Notes: generated by a model not told the origin, from the sequence alone. DNA of 64,000 bases from Streptomyces malaysiense (GCF_000980885.2 NZ_LBDA02000039.1:62001-126000); one strand, 5' to 3'; shown: positions 15,954 to 24,765, numbered from the stretch's first letter. Made by a program: numbers and translations.

Positions 15954-16805
15954 GTGCGTGTGCGTGTCCCGACAATGACGCTGGCCGCGGCCGGCGTCGC
16001 CCTGATCGCCCCCGCCACGCTGCCCGGCGCCGCCGCGGCCCTTCCGCCCGAGGCGCGCCCCGCCGCTCACGGCGAGGGCGCCGGCGCCGCCCCGGCCGCC
16101 ATCGGCAGAGACGTTCCTGCCGTCGCGCGCCCCGAGCGGGGCGCCACCACCCCGAGCCGGGACAGGACCGCCACCGCCCCGCCCCGCGCGGCGGCCGGGA
16201 GCGCCCCGGACCGCGCCGAGGGCTCCGTGACCGCCGCCGACCTGCTGGCCAGGGTCGGCACCTGCGCGGAGATCTCCAGCGGCCGCTACCGCACCGACGA
16301 GGACAGCCCCGCGACCGTGCCAGTCTGCGGCGCCCGGGGCGCCGTCTTCTGGAAGGCCGACCTCGACATCGACTGCGACGGCCAGGCCTCGGCCCACTGC
16401 AACGCCCTGGCGGACCCGCTGTACTCGCCCAGCACCGCCTATGCGCAGTCCGACGGGCTGCCGCTGAGCGCGGAGACCCTGCCCTACATCGTCGTACCGG
16501 CCGCGAGCAGCCGCTGGAACCCCGCCGCGAGCGGATTGCGGGGCGGTTCCGTCGCCGCCGTCGTCTACCAGGACCGGGTGCAGTACGCGGTCGTCGGCGA
16601 CACCGGTCCGAGCGACCTCATCGGCGAGGCGTCCTACGCCACCGCGCGGGGCCTCGGCATCCCCGCGGGACCCAGCGACGGCGGGGTGCCCTCCGGAGTC
16701 ACCTACATCGTCTTCCAGGACTCCGAGGCGGACCCCATCGAGGACCACCAGGCGGCGGTGGCGACGGGGGAGCGGCTGGCCCGGCGGTTCGTGACCGACA
16801 ACTGA
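15954..16805 (+). CDS. Secreted GH75-type chitosanase
   Basis: 283 residues from GTG 15954 with GGAGAGGG about 9 bases upstream; ATG 15927 is an alternative. A Sec signal is followed by an Ala/Pro-rich linker (about residues 25-90). The catalytic domain has FWKADLDIDCDGQ, VVPAASSRWNP, VVYQDRVQYAVVGDTGP and GEASYATARGLGI, matching fungal/Streptomyces GH75 chitosanases. The Asp in the DLDIDCDG segment and the Glu in GEAS are the expected catalytic acids. It would cleave beta-1,4 links in chitosan outside the cell. The fibronectin lipoprotein is divergent. No CsnR- or DasR-like site was recognised in the promoter. Confidence 0.88.
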   Translation: MRVRVPTMTLAAAGVALIAPATLPGAAAALPPEARPAAHGEGAGAAPAAIGRDVPAVARPERGATTPSRDRTATAPPRAAAGSAPDRAEGSVTAADLLARVGTCAEISSGRYRTDEDSPATVPVCGARGAVFWKADLDIDCDGQASAHCNALADPLYSPSTAYAQSDGLPLSAETLPYIVVPAASSRWNPAASGLRGGSVAAVVYQDRVQYAVVGDTGPSDLIGEASYATARGLGIPAGPSDGGVPSGVTYIVFQDSEADPIEDHQAAVATGERLARRFVTDN

Positions 16806-16835
16806 CCAGCCGCACCCGCGTGCCCCGGGGGCCGC

Positions 16836-17243
16836 TCACACCTTGCGGTAGTCGTACGCCTCCGTCGCCGCGGCCTCCACCGCGGCCAGGTCCGCGCCCG
16901 TGGAGGCCGTCACCACCGCGGCCACCGCCCCTTCGAGGAACGGGGCGTCCACCAGCCGGGTGTCGTCCGGCAGTTCGTCCTCGGCGAGCAGCGCCTTCAC
17001 CGTCAGTACGGCGCTGCCGAGGTCGGTGAGGACCGCCACCCCGGCACCCCGGTCGACCGAGGCCGCCGCGGCGGAGATCAGCTCGGCACTGGTGCCGAGC
17101 CCGCCGCCCTCCGTACCGCCCGCCGGAGCCACCGCGACCGAGTCGGCCCCGCCCGCGAGCCCCTTGGCCAGCGCCGCGACCGCGGCGGCCACCTCCGCGC
17201 TGTGCGACACCAGCACGATCCCGACCCGTTTCTCCTCGCTCAC
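16836..17243 (-). CDS. dhaM: PTS-dependent dihydroxyacetone kinase phosphotransferase subunit DhaM
   Basis: 135 residues from GTG 17243. GIVLVSHSAEVAAAV carries the phospho-accepting histidine (His14) of the EIIA-mannose-like DhaM domain. VAPAGGTEGGGLGTS and VLTDLGSA are further family blocks. It receives phosphate from HPr and passes it to DhaL-bound ADP. It is the short single-domain form, without fused HPr and EI domains. It starts one base after the dhaL stop. Confidence 0.93.
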   Translation of the reverse strand: MSEEKRVGIVLVSHSAEVAAAVAALAKGLAGGADSVAVAPAGGTEGGGLGTSAELISAAAASVDRGAGVAVLTDLGSAVLTVKALLAEDELPDDTRLVDAPFLEGAVAAVVTASTGADLAAVEAAATEAYDYRKV

Positions 17244-17244
17244 C

Positions 17245-17844
17245 TCAGCCCTCCGCGGTCTCGGCCAGCGCGGCCACCAGCAGCGCCGAGGACGTCGCCC
17301 CCGGGTCCTGGTGCCCGATGCTGCGCTCGCCCAGGTAACTCGCCCGGCCCCTGCGGGCCAGCAGCGGGACGGTCGCCTCCGCGCCCTGCTCGGCGGCGGT
17401 CCGGGCGGCGGCGAAGCCGTCGCCGAGCGCGTCCACGGCCGGCAGCAGCGCGTCGACCATGGTCTTGTCGCCCGCCGCCGCACCGCCGAGCTTCATCACC
17501 CCCTGCACCCCCGTCCGCAGCGCCTCGGCGAACTGCGCCTCGGTGACCTCCGGGACCTCCCCGAGCGCCTTGCCCGTCCGGCGCAGCAACGTGCCGTAGA
17601 GCGGTCCCGAGGCGCCGCCGACCGTCGAGATCAACAGGCGCCCGGCGAGCATCAGCACGGCGCCCGGGGTGCCCGGCGTCTCCTTGTCCAGCTCCGCCTG
17701 CACGGCCGCGAAACCGCGCCGCATGTTGCTGCCGTGGTCGGCGTCCCCGATGGCCGCGTCGAGGGCGGTGAGCCTTTCCGCCTCGCGGTCGACGGACGCG
17801 GCGGTCGCCGTCATCCAACGGCGGAAGAAGTCGGCGTCGAGCAC
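17245..17844 (-). CDS. dhaL: Dihydroxyacetone kinase ADP-binding subunit DhaL
   Basis: 199 residues from GTG 17844, preceded by GGAGG; an ATG at 17859 sits on that ribosome site and is less likely. LDAAIGDADHGSNMRRGF supplies the Mg/ADP-binding aspartates. GGASGPLYGTLLRRTGK and GDKTMVDALLPA are the nucleotide-loop blocks, with SIGHQDPGATSSALL at the end. DhaL holds ADP as a cofactor, is rephosphorylated by DhaM and phosphorylates dihydroxyacetone held by DhaK. Confidence 0.94.
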   Translation of the reverse strand: MLDADFFRRWMTATAASVDREAERLTALDAAIGDADHGSNMRRGFAAVQAELDKETPGTPGAVLMLAGRLLISTVGGASGPLYGTLLRRTGKALGEVPEVTEAQFAEALRTGVQGVMKLGGAAAGDKTMVDALLPAVDALGDGFAAARTAAEQGAEATVPLLARRGRASYLGERSIGHQDPGATSSALLVAALAETAEG

Positions 17845-17889
17845 TGGACCTCCAAGCATAGTAAGGGCGTTGAGACGTGTACCGCCGTA

Positions 17890-18882
17890 TCACATCCCCC
17901 AGCGCAACGCCGGGGTGCGCACCGGCGCGTCCCACAACCCGAGCATCTCCTCGTCGACCTGGCACAGCGTCACGGAGGCGCCCGCCATGTCCAGGGAAGT
18001 GACGTAGTTGCCGACCAGGGTGCGGACCACGGCGACCCCGCGCTCGGCCAGCACCCGCTGCACCTCGGCGTTGAAGCCGTACAGTTCCAGCAGCGGAGTG
18101 GCGCCCATGCCGTTGACCAGCACGAGCACCGGGTTGTGCGGGGGCATGTCCTCCAGGATCGCGTGCACCGCGAAGTCCGCTATCTCCCCGGAGGTCATCA
18201 TCGGCCGCCGCTCCCGGCCCGGCTCGCCGTGGATGCCGATGCCCAACTCCAGCTCGCCGTCCGGCAGATCGAAGGTGGGGCTGCCCTTCGCCGGGGTGGT
18301 GACGGCGCTCAGCGCCACGCCGAAGCTGCGTGAGTTCTCGTTGACCCGGCGGGCCATCGCCTCCACCTGCTCCAGCGGCCGGCCCTCGGCCGCGGCCGCG
18401 CCCGCGATCTTCTCCACGAACAGCGTCGCCCCGGTGCCGCGCCGGCCGGCCGTGAAGAGGCTGTCGGTGACCGCCACGTCGTCGTTCACCAGCACCTTGG
18501 CGACCTGTATGCCCTCGTCCTCGGCCAGCTCCGCCGCCATGTCGAAGTTGAGCACGTCACCGGTGTAGTTCTTCACCACGAACAGCACCCCGGCGCCGCT
18601 GTCAACGGCGGCCGCCGCGCGCAGCATCTGGTCCGGCACCGGCGAGGTGAACACCTCACCCGGACAGGCGGCGGACAGCATGCCGGGACCGACGAACCCG
18701 CCGTGCAGCGGTTCGTGCCCCGACCCGCCACCGGAGACCAGGGCGACCTGTCCGTGCACCGGTGCGTCCCGGCGGATGATCACCCGGTTCTCCACGTCCA
18801 CCGTCAGATCCGGATACGCGGCGGCCATCCCGCGCAGCGCGTCCGCCACGACGGTCTCCGGCACGTTGATCAACATCTTCAT
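17890..18882 (-). CDS. dhaK: Dihydroxyacetone kinase substrate-binding subunit DhaK
   Basis: 330 residues. ALVSGGGSGHEPLHGGFVG is the dihydroxyacetone-binding loop, and His218 in GIGIHGEPGRE is the residue that forms a covalent hemiaminal with the substrate. NYTGDVLNF and VNGMGATPLLELY complete the fold. With dhaL and dhaM it makes a full PTS-type kinase feeding dihydroxyacetone phosphate to glycolysis. It is the first gene of the operon; an imperfect inverted repeat 25-70 bases upstream may be its operator. No DhaR- or DhaQ/S-type regulator lies next to it. Confidence 0.95.
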   Translation of the reverse strand: MKMLINVPETVVADALRGMAAAYPDLTVDVENRVIIRRDAPVHGQVALVSGGGSGHEPLHGGFVGPGMLSAACPGEVFTSPVPDQMLRAAAAVDSGAGVLFVVKNYTGDVLNFDMAAELAEDEGIQVAKVLVNDDVAVTDSLFTAGRRGTGATLFVEKIAGAAAAEGRPLEQVEAMARRVNENSRSFGVALSAVTTPAKGSPTFDLPDGELELGIGIHGEPGRERRPMMTSGEIADFAVHAILEDMPPHNPVLVLVNGMGATPLLELYGFNAEVQRVLAERGVAVVRTLVGNYVTSLDMAGASVTLCQVDEEMLGLWDAPVRTPALRWGM

Positions 18883-18907
18883 GCCCGTCTCCCAGAAGCT
18901 CAGCAGG

Positions 18908-18951
18908 TGGTCCCTGACCGGCGTTCTCCCTGCTCAGGCCGGGTGGGACCA
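18908..18951. promoter_or_regulatory. Imperfect inverted repeat upstream of the dha operon
   Basis: TGGTCCC-TG-ACCGGC (18908-18922) and GCCGGGT-GGGACCA (18938-18951) form a two-part dyad 26-69 bases upstream of dhaK. Its position fits an operator or activator site. No known binding motif is claimed. Confidence 0.35.
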
Positions 18952-19086
18952 GATAGGTGGTCGGAGCCTTGCACCTCAGTATCGACCTTGTGGCCGCGAA
19001 GGTCATGTGCGCTGCGGCATTCTGCCCGGCGGCGAACCGCCCGAACCGGCCCCGACGGGGCGCGTCGTGGCGCGGAACCGGCGTGC

Positions 19087-19715
19087 TCACTGCGCGTCAC
19101 CTCCCCCCGGCCGGGGCAGCTCGACCACGACGAACGCCCGCCTGCGCCCGGCCGCCGGGTCCCCGTCCGGGTCCGTGGGCGCCCCGCCGGGCGGTGCGTT
19201 GCCCTCGGATCGGGTGGTGACCTCGATGTCCGCCAGGCGCGTGACGCTCCGCCCGTCGGCCTGGAGCCGGGCCAGGTGGACCGCGAGCGCCGGGCGGAAC
19301 ACCTCGGCCACCCCGTCCGCGCGCGCCTGGCCCCGGCGCAGCGACTCGCCGAAGTGGGGCAGGCCGCCGCGCGTCCCCTCGGCATGGCCGACGACCACGA
19401 CCCGGGGCGGCGGGAGACCCGCACGCGTGTTCGCCACCGACGCCCACGCCACCTCGGCGGCCAGCCGGTGCACGGTCTCCGGTCGTAGTCGAAGCCGGTC
19501 TACCGCATACCGGTCGGCTCCTCGAACAGCGTCGTGCCGGGTCCGGCGCCGGTCACCTCGTAGTCGCTGGTCGTCAGCGGGCGGGCGCGCAGCAGGTCCA
19601 GCGGGTCCGCCGGGGCCGGTGGCGTGGCGCGGCCACCCCGGTCCGCGAGCGCCTCGGCCGCGTGGCCTTGGCCGTCCCTGGGTCCGGTGGTCGTGGCGGG
19701 GCGCGCTGCCGGGCG
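19087..19715 (-). pseudogene. C-terminal relic of a large protein with an OmpA-like motif
   Basis: Two coding-like pieces lie in different frames on the minus strand. The first (about 19715-19500) has DYEVTGAGPGTTLFEEPTGM and stops at TAG 19502-19500. The second (about 19510-19087) has HRLAAEVAWASVANTRAG, then VVVVGHAEGTRGGLPHFGES and RGQARADGVAEVF. The GHxxG...S..R(A/G)xA.(G/A)V pattern is that of OmpA C-terminal domains, as found at the end of very large Streptomyces secreted-type proteins. A frameshift near 19500 separates the pieces, and no N-terminus or start is present. It lies 3' of the type VII secretion operon, so the intact ancestor was perhaps a substrate. Confidence 0.45.
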
Positions 19716-20156
19716 TCATCGGCCGGCACCGCGTCGTACGTCCGGCCGTCCCCGGGCGATGTACTCGCGTACCTCGTCGGGCATGGCCGGCTCCTCGGCG
19801 AGCAGTTCCGTGGCGTCGACCCTGCCCTCGATCAGGTCGGTGAGCCGCACCCCTGCCGGCAGTCCGTGCGAGCCGACCTCCGCGACGGCCTCCAGGGCGT
19901 TGGCACGGGCCTGGCGGATCGTGGACAGGAGCGCCTCGGAGAGTTCCTTGGGCGCCATCCGGTGGTAGGCGCCGGTGGGGAAGTCGATCGCGGTGACCTC
20001 GCCCTGCGCGCTGACGGTCGCCTTGACGGTCTGCCGGGGCGCGGTCGCCGTACCGGTCATCTCGCTGATCCGGCGCCGCGTCTCGACGGCCTCGGTGCGC
20101 TGCTTGCGGTACAGCGCCAGCAGGTCCTCTATCTCCTGGTCGTAGGGGCTGCTCAT
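19716..20156 (-). CDS. YbaB/EbfC (EspL-like) family protein
   Basis: 146 residues from ATG 20156, with AAGGAG about 8 bases upstream. A coiled-coil N-terminus (EIEDLLALYRKQRTEAVETR) is followed by the YbaB core strands (VKATVSAQGEVTAIDFPTGA, then ELSEALLSTIRQARANALEAV). YbaB proteins are nucleoid-associated dimers; in mycobacterial ESX loci the YbaB-like EspL stabilises secretion substrates. It is the last intact gene of the secretion operon here, 80 bases after the 1007-aa gene. A chaperone-like role is inferred from context. Confidence 0.75.
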   Translation of the reverse strand: MSSPYDQEIEDLLALYRKQRTEAVETRRRISEMTGTATAPRQTVKATVSAQGEVTAIDFPTGAYHRMAPKELSEALLSTIRQARANALEAVAEVGSHGLPAGVRLTDLIEGRVDATELLAEEPAMPDEVREYIARGRPDVRRGAGR

Positions 20157-20235
20157 CCGTGTCTCCTTGCGTCGTGCGATGGTGCGGCGGCGGGGCGGCG
20201 CCGGGTGGCGGACGTCCGCCGGGTGCCGGACGTGG

Positions 20236-23200
20236 TCACAGCACCGCCCCGGAGCCGTCGGAGGCCGCCGTGCCCCAGGTGTCGCCCTCCTGGACCAGCA
20301 GGTCCGCGATGCCCCGGGACGGCTGCGCCGACTCATCCTCCGCCTCCGCCTCGTCCAGTGCCGGGTCCTGCGGAGGCAGTTCGGCGGTGAGTTCCGAGGG
20401 GTCGCCGGCGAACGAGCGCAGCGGGACGGCCGGGACGACCACTTCGCCGGGCCCGGTGGGCCCGGACCGGTTGGGGCGCCAGGTGGAGAGCCAGGGACCG
20501 GCCGGCTCCTCCGCCGTGGCACCGGCCTCGCCGGACCAGGTACCGGGGTCCTCCGTCGCACAGCCGGGCGCGAGGACCTCCTCCTCGTCCCCGGCCGGCA
20601 CGGACCACAGCAGCGGTACGAACGAGGCCCCCGCGCTGTCCCAGGCCGCCGTGTCCTCCGCGTCGGCACCGGCGACCGGCGCCAACGCCACGTGATCATC
20701 GGGGAGTCCGGGCCGGTCCGGTCCGGCGGGATCGTCCGTGTCGACCGGCGCGGCGGTGGCGTCGCCGCCCGCCGGCAGCACGACCAGCGCCGCCGCTTCG
20801 TCCTCCCGGTGCCGATGCCGCCGATCGGGGGACACCTCCGCCGGGCCGGCCGCGCCCGCGCCGAGGACCGCCCCGGCCACCGCCGCGGCGCCGGTCGCCG
20901 CTCCGAGCGGTGTGGCGGGCGGCGTGTCCTCGCCCACGCCCTCCCGGGCCGCCACGACCGGACGCCCGCCGTCGGCCTCCGCCTCCGGCGTCCATGCCCG
21001 CGTGCCGGGAGTCAGCAGACCGGAGGCGTCCGACCGCTCCTCCCGCGTCCCCGCGAATGTGGCGCCCGCGCCGGGAATCGCCGGCCCGGCCTCGCCCGTC
21101 ACGACGGCACTCGGCCCCCCGGCCCCGGCGAGGGGCTCCGCGGGAGCCGCCGCCGGCCGCGGTGCGAGGGGCAGCCCGTCCGAGCCGATCACCACGCCCT
21201 CGGTGGGATCCGGCAGGGCGAGACCCTCGCCTCCCGCTCCGGCACCCCCGGTGATCTCCTCCGGCACCCCGGGCTCATCGGCCCACGGCTCGCTCTCGGG
21301 CTCCAGCAGCCCCGAGGCGTCGCTCGGCTCGGTCGTGTCGTGCGCGGCCGGTTCGCCCTCTTCCGGGTCGGGGGTCGTGGGCATGCCCTTCATGCCGTTC
21401 ATCCCCCCGGCCGCGTCCTCCCCGCCCTCGTCGGCCTCCTCGGCGGCGAGCGCGCCGGGAAGTGCCTCCGCCTCCTCGTCCAGCGGCAGCCCGAGCCCCT
21501 CGCCGCCCGCGAGCGCGCCGGTACCGCCCATCTCCTCACCCACCTCGGGGTCGCCGGTCCAGGGTGCGGCCTCGCTGTCGAGGAGGCCCCGGGCGTCGCT
21601 GGTGTCGAGTGGGGCGCTCTGGGGCATACCGCCCGCACCGGTGCGGGGCATCTTGGGCATGCCGCCCGCGTCGGCACCGGTGAGGCCCTCCTCGGTGGAG
21701 AGCCCGCCGGGAGGGCCCGCGGCCTCCGCCTCGTCCAGTGGCAGCCCGAGGCCGTCGCCGCCCGCCTCGGCGCCCCTGCCGCCGATCTCGTCGGCCACGC
21801 TCGGGTCGCCGGTCCAGGGTGCGGCCTCGCTGTCGAGGAGGCCCCGGGCGTCGCTGGTGTCGAGTGGGGCGCTCTGGGGCATGCCGCCCGCGCCCGTGCC
21901 CGGCATCGTCGGCATGCCGCCCGCGCCGAGGCCCTGGTCTCCCGCAGACAGGCCGTCCAGGGACGGCGACTCGAGCGCGTCGTCCAGGAGCGACGGCGAG
22001 TTGAGTCCTTCCGGCAGCCCGGTCTCCGTGCTGAGGCCGCCGGGGAACCGCTCGGGGGAGACGTGGCCGAGTCCTTCCCCCGCGTTCAGGCCACCGGTGC
22101 CGCCGACACTCGTGTCGCCGGGGAAGCCCTCGGGAAGGCCGCCGGTGTCCGACCAACTGGCCGGGTCCTCGGAGAGGTTGCCGGCCAGTGAGGGGAGCTT
22201 CCCGTCGCCGGTGCCCGACCCGCCCGGGTACGCGGTGGGCGACAGCACCGGCAGGCCGCCGTCCAGGTTGGTGCCGCCCGGGAACGCGGACGGGTTGAGC
22301 GCCTGGTCGAGAGCGCTCGGATCGAGGGTGTCGTTGCCGAACGCGCCGTCCGGAAGTCCGTCCGGACCCGTGGCGTTGCCGTCCACGCTCGTGCCGCCGG
22401 AGTACGGCGAGGGCGTGGCCGGCGCGATCATCGGGTCCAGGCCCGGCATGTCCGGGTTCGGGAGGCCCGAGGTGTCGGGGGCCGAGAACGCCCGCGGGTC
22501 CGGAGCGTTCACCCCGGGCAGGCTCGGGTCGGTCAGATTCGGGTCGGACACGTCCGGGACGTTGTCCGGCACGTCCGGACCGTTCGTGGGACTGGTCACC
22601 GGCGGCGGGGTGTGCACCGAGTCGATGGTGACCTGGTACTCGCCCGCGAGGCTCTTGAGGACCCCGCGCATGTCCCTGGTCATCCACTCGACCAGCTGGG
22701 GCTTCTCGTGGATCGGGATCAGACCGTTGTCCATGGGCCGCACGCCCATCTTGACGGCCTGGTTGGCGTACCAGGTGTCGATGTCGGCGATCTTCACCTG
22801 GGCGTTGTGCAGATTGACCGAGTTGTCCGCGAGCTGCTGCGGCACCGAATTGCCCGCCTCGCCTCCGGAGAGCACGTCGGCGGTCGCCTTCACCTGCCGC
22901 GAGAAGGTGTTGATCATGTCGCAGAAGGCGTCCGCCGCGGCCCCCTTCCACGGGCCGTTCTCCCCGGCCAGCGCGTTCGCCTGGTCGGCGAGGCTCTTGG
23001 CGATGCCGGTGAGCACCACCTGCGCGTCCAGGAAGTGGCCCGCCGCGTCCATCAGCGACCGGGGGTCGGAGATGCCCTTGGCGCGCTCCTGGTTGGCCTC
23101 GGAGCCGGTACCGGCGGACATGCCGTTGATGGCCGCCATGATCTGCTTCCAGTCCCACGAGTTGTAGTCGTCGATCGACCCCGGATCGTTGCCGGGATCG

Positions 23201-23259
23201 GCGAAGATGCCGTCCCCGCTGTCGCTGAACCCACCGGTGTTGTAGTCCGGGCTGGCCAT
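20236..23259 (-). CDS. Large WXG100-like/repeat-rich protein of the type VII locus
   Basis: 1007 residues. The N-terminal ~210 residues are helical and WXG-like: WDWKQIMAAINGMSAG, LADQANALAGENGPWKG with W-K-G at the expected turn, then DTWYANQAVKMGVRP. From about 215 on the protein is acidic, Pro/Gly/Ser/Asp-rich and low complexity. Four related modules of about 50-85 residues share a core like TSDARGLLDSEAAPWTGDP, two of them encoded by identical 80-bp DNA. A small hydrophobic Ala/Gly stretch (GAATGAAAVAGAVLGAGAAG) lies near residue 790. It is probably a secreted or envelope-associated substrate. Confidence 0.8.
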   Translation of the reverse strand: MASPDYNTGGFSDSGDGIFADPGNDPGSIDDYNSWDWKQIMAAINGMSAGTGSEANQERAKGISDPRSLMDAAGHFLDAQVVLTGIAKSLADQANALAGENGPWKGAAADAFCDMINTFSRQVKATADVLSGGEAGNSVPQQLADNSVNLHNAQVKIADIDTWYANQAVKMGVRPMDNGLIPIHEKPQLVEWMTRDMRGVLKSLAGEYQVTIDSVHTPPPVTSPTNGPDVPDNVPDVSDPNLTDPSLPGVNAPDPRAFSAPDTSGLPNPDMPGLDPMIAPATPSPYSGGTSVDGNATGPDGLPDGAFGNDTLDPSALDQALNPSAFPGGTNLDGGLPVLSPTAYPGGSGTGDGKLPSLAGNLSEDPASWSDTGGLPEGFPGDTSVGGTGGLNAGEGLGHVSPERFPGGLSTETGLPEGLNSPSLLDDALESPSLDGLSAGDQGLGAGGMPTMPGTGAGGMPQSAPLDTSDARGLLDSEAAPWTGDPSVADEIGGRGAEAGGDGLGLPLDEAEAAGPPGGLSTEEGLTGADAGGMPKMPRTGAGGMPQSAPLDTSDARGLLDSEAAPWTGDPEVGEEMGGTGALAGGEGLGLPLDEEAEALPGALAAEEADEGGEDAAGGMNGMKGMPTTPDPEEGEPAAHDTTEPSDASGLLEPESEPWADEPGVPEEITGGAGAGGEGLALPDPTEGVVIGSDGLPLAPRPAAAPAEPLAGAGGPSAVVTGEAGPAIPGAGATFAGTREERSDASGLLTPGTRAWTPEAEADGGRPVVAAREGVGEDTPPATPLGAATGAAAVAGAVLGAGAAGPAEVSPDRRHRHREDEAAALVVLPAGGDATAAPVDTDDPAGPDRPGLPDDHVALAPVAGADAEDTAAWDSAGASFVPLLWSVPAGDEEEVLAPGCATEDPGTWSGEAGATAEEPAGPWLSTWRPNRSGPTGPGEVVVPAVPLRSFAGDPSELTAELPPQDPALDEAEAEDESAQPSRGIADLLVQEGDTWGTAASDGSGAVL
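21548..21627. repeat. 80-bp direct repeat, copy 1
   Basis: It is identical to 21803-21882. Both copies are in the same frame of the 1007-aa gene, 255 bases (85 codons) apart, and each encodes the SAPLDTSDARGLLDSEAAPW core. Identity at synonymous positions indicates recent duplication or gene conversion. Confidence 0.9.
21803..21882. repeat. 80-bp direct repeat, copy 2
   Basis: It is identical to 21548-21627; see that entry. Flanking sequence is similar but diverged, giving the longer imperfect module. Confidence 0.9.
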
Positions 23260-23349
23260 CTGTGCCCCAGTCTCCCGCTCGCGCCCCTGTCAGGGTCCCC
23301 GCCGCTCCCGTCGCCGTCATGACGCACTGGGAGCGGTGGGGACCACCCG

Positions 23350-23913
23350 TCAACTTGCTCCGCCGCCGGATCCGCCGGCGTCGGTCACCAGGCTGGTGAA
23401 GTCGCTGCTCGTGCTCTGCATGGCGTTCTGCAGATCCGTCGCCTTCATCCGCCCGGCGTCTTCCAGAGTGGTGTAGTGCTGCGCCAACTGCTCGACCCCG
23501 TCGCGCAGATCACCCAGGCCCCGGGCCAGGTCCTGGAACACCCTGATGTACGACTCCTTGAGCCCGGAGTCGGCGTTCGGACCGTTGACCTTCGCCCGGA
23601 TCCGGTTCGCGTGGTAGAACGCGCCCGGCTCGGCCTGCACCTTCCCCAGCTCGGTCGCGGCGTCCCGCGTGGGCTGGATCAGCTTGTCGATGTTGTCCGC
23701 GAACAACAGCATCGACGGCGTGTCCACGCTGGTGCCACTGCCCGGATCGCCCGAGCCGCCCGGTACGTCGGGAGGGCTGAAGGTCGTGCCCTGGGTCACC
23801 GTTCCGTGCCCGTGGCCGATCGTCGTCCCGCCGTCGTACTGCTGCGGATCGCCGGTCGAGTTCGAATTCGAGTTGCCGTTGGAATTCGACGAGGCTGAGA
23901 TGCCGTCAGTCAC
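23350..23913 (-). CDS. Small type VII-associated protein with Asn/Ser-rich N-terminus
   Basis: 187 residues. The first ~60 are disordered-looking, with an Asn/Ser run (SSNSNGNSNSNSTG) and Gly/Pro/Thr. The C-terminal 120 are helical: LLFADNIDKLIQPTRDAATE, LARGLGDLRDGVEQLAQHYT. It resembles ESX secretion-associated helical proteins but has no clear WXG. It lies between a WXG100 gene and the large WXG-like gene, with 6- and 90-base gaps. It is probably a co-secreted partner or chaperone; no family is assigned. Confidence 0.7.
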   Translation of the reverse strand: MTDGISASSNSNGNSNSNSTGDPQQYDGGTTIGHGHGTVTQGTTFSPPDVPGGSGDPGSGTSVDTPSMLLFADNIDKLIQPTRDAATELGKVQAEPGAFYHANRIRAKVNGPNADSGLKESYIRVFQDLARGLGDLRDGVEQLAQHYTTLEDAGRMKATDLQNAMQSTSSDFTSLVTDAGGSGGGAS

Positions 23914-23919
23914 CCCGGG

Positions 23920-24207
23920 TCACCCCCAGAGCCGAACGCCCTGGCGCTCGCCACTGGAGTAGTACTCGTTTATCTCACCGAGCATCTGCGTGGCGGAGGC
24001 GGCCTTCTGGGTCATGTCCGCGGCGGCGGCGTCCCACTGCGCCTTGACCTGCTGGTAGGTCTGCTGGGCGTCGCTGGTCCACTCGCTGAGGTGCATCTTC
24101 GCCGCGTTGTCCAGCTCGGTGAGGGTCTGGTTGATGCGCTGCGTGATGGAGTTCATCTCGCCGACGATGTAGTCGACCTGCTCCATCTGGACGGTGTACG
24201 TGGTCAT
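23920..24207 (-). CDS. WXG100 family protein (EsxA/EsxB-like)
   Basis: 95 residues, all helical. It has an N-terminal helix (MEQVDYIVGEMNSITQRINQ), a turn LSEWTSDAQQTY in which the WXG is degenerate (W-T-S), and a C-terminal helix. Size and spacing match WXG100 proteins, which form helical-hairpin heterodimers secreted by type VII systems. The partner is the next WXG100 gene upstream (24269-24610). An additional Tyr-rich tail (INEYYSSGERQG) may hold the export signal (YxxxD/E-like). Confidence 0.9.
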   Translation of the reverse strand: MTTYTVQMEQVDYIVGEMNSITQRINQTLTELDNAAKMHLSEWTSDAQQTYQQVKAQWDAAAADMTQKAASATQMLGEINEYYSSGERQGVRLWG

Positions 24208-24268
24208 CTGCTGTCCGGCTCCCTGGGAACGGATGCGAGTACGAAGGGGTGTGTCGGCCGGGGACCGG

Positions 24269-24610
24269 TCAGACGGGGAAGCCCGGCAGGCCGACGCTGC
24301 CCGAGCCGATCTGCTGCGCGACCTGCTGCGCCTGCTGCTGGGTGTGCTCGTGGGTGTTGGCGTAGACGTGGGTGTTCTGCGCCAGTTTCTCCAGCATGGT
24401 GCGCAGCGCCTGGTTGACCTTGTCGAAGTCGGTCAGCCAGTCCTGCATGGCCGTGTGGTAGATGTTCGCGGCCTCGCCGCTCCAGCTCGCCCGCAGGCCC
24501 TCGATCTGGCCGTCCATCTGCGCGTACGAGCCGGTGGTCTCGTCCAGGGCGGTCTGGAAGCTGCCCTGGGCCGCGGTCATTCCCTGTAGTTCGACTGACG
24601 TCAGTGCCAT
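24269..24610 (-). CDS. WXG100 family protein (EsxA/EsxB-like)
   Basis: 113 residues from ATG 24610, with GAGAGGA upstream. The helical hairpin has a true W-S-G at the turn (LRASWSGEAANIYHTAM). The C-terminal helix is Gln/His-rich (NTHEHTQQQAQQVAQQIG) and ends in a Gly/Pro tail. It probably pairs with the 95-aa WXG100 encoded 61 bases downstream. It is secreted by the EccC-driven machine encoded upstream in the same operon. Confidence 0.93.
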   Translation of the reverse strand: MALTSVELQGMTAAQGSFQTALDETTGSYAQMDGQIEGLRASWSGEAANIYHTAMQDWLTDFDKVNQALRTMLEKLAQNTHVYANTHEHTQQQAQQVAQQIGSGSVGLPGFPV

Positions 24611-24765
24611 CGTGTGGTCCTCTCTCGAACGGCGGCGCCGGCCTCGGCCGCTGACAGCGATGTCACACCCATGGGGGGTGCGCATCGGCGCCGGATGGTG
24701 GGGGGTTCACCCGCCGTCCGCCGCCGCGCACGAGGCCGTGCGCGGCGGCGGGGGGCGGACGTCTC

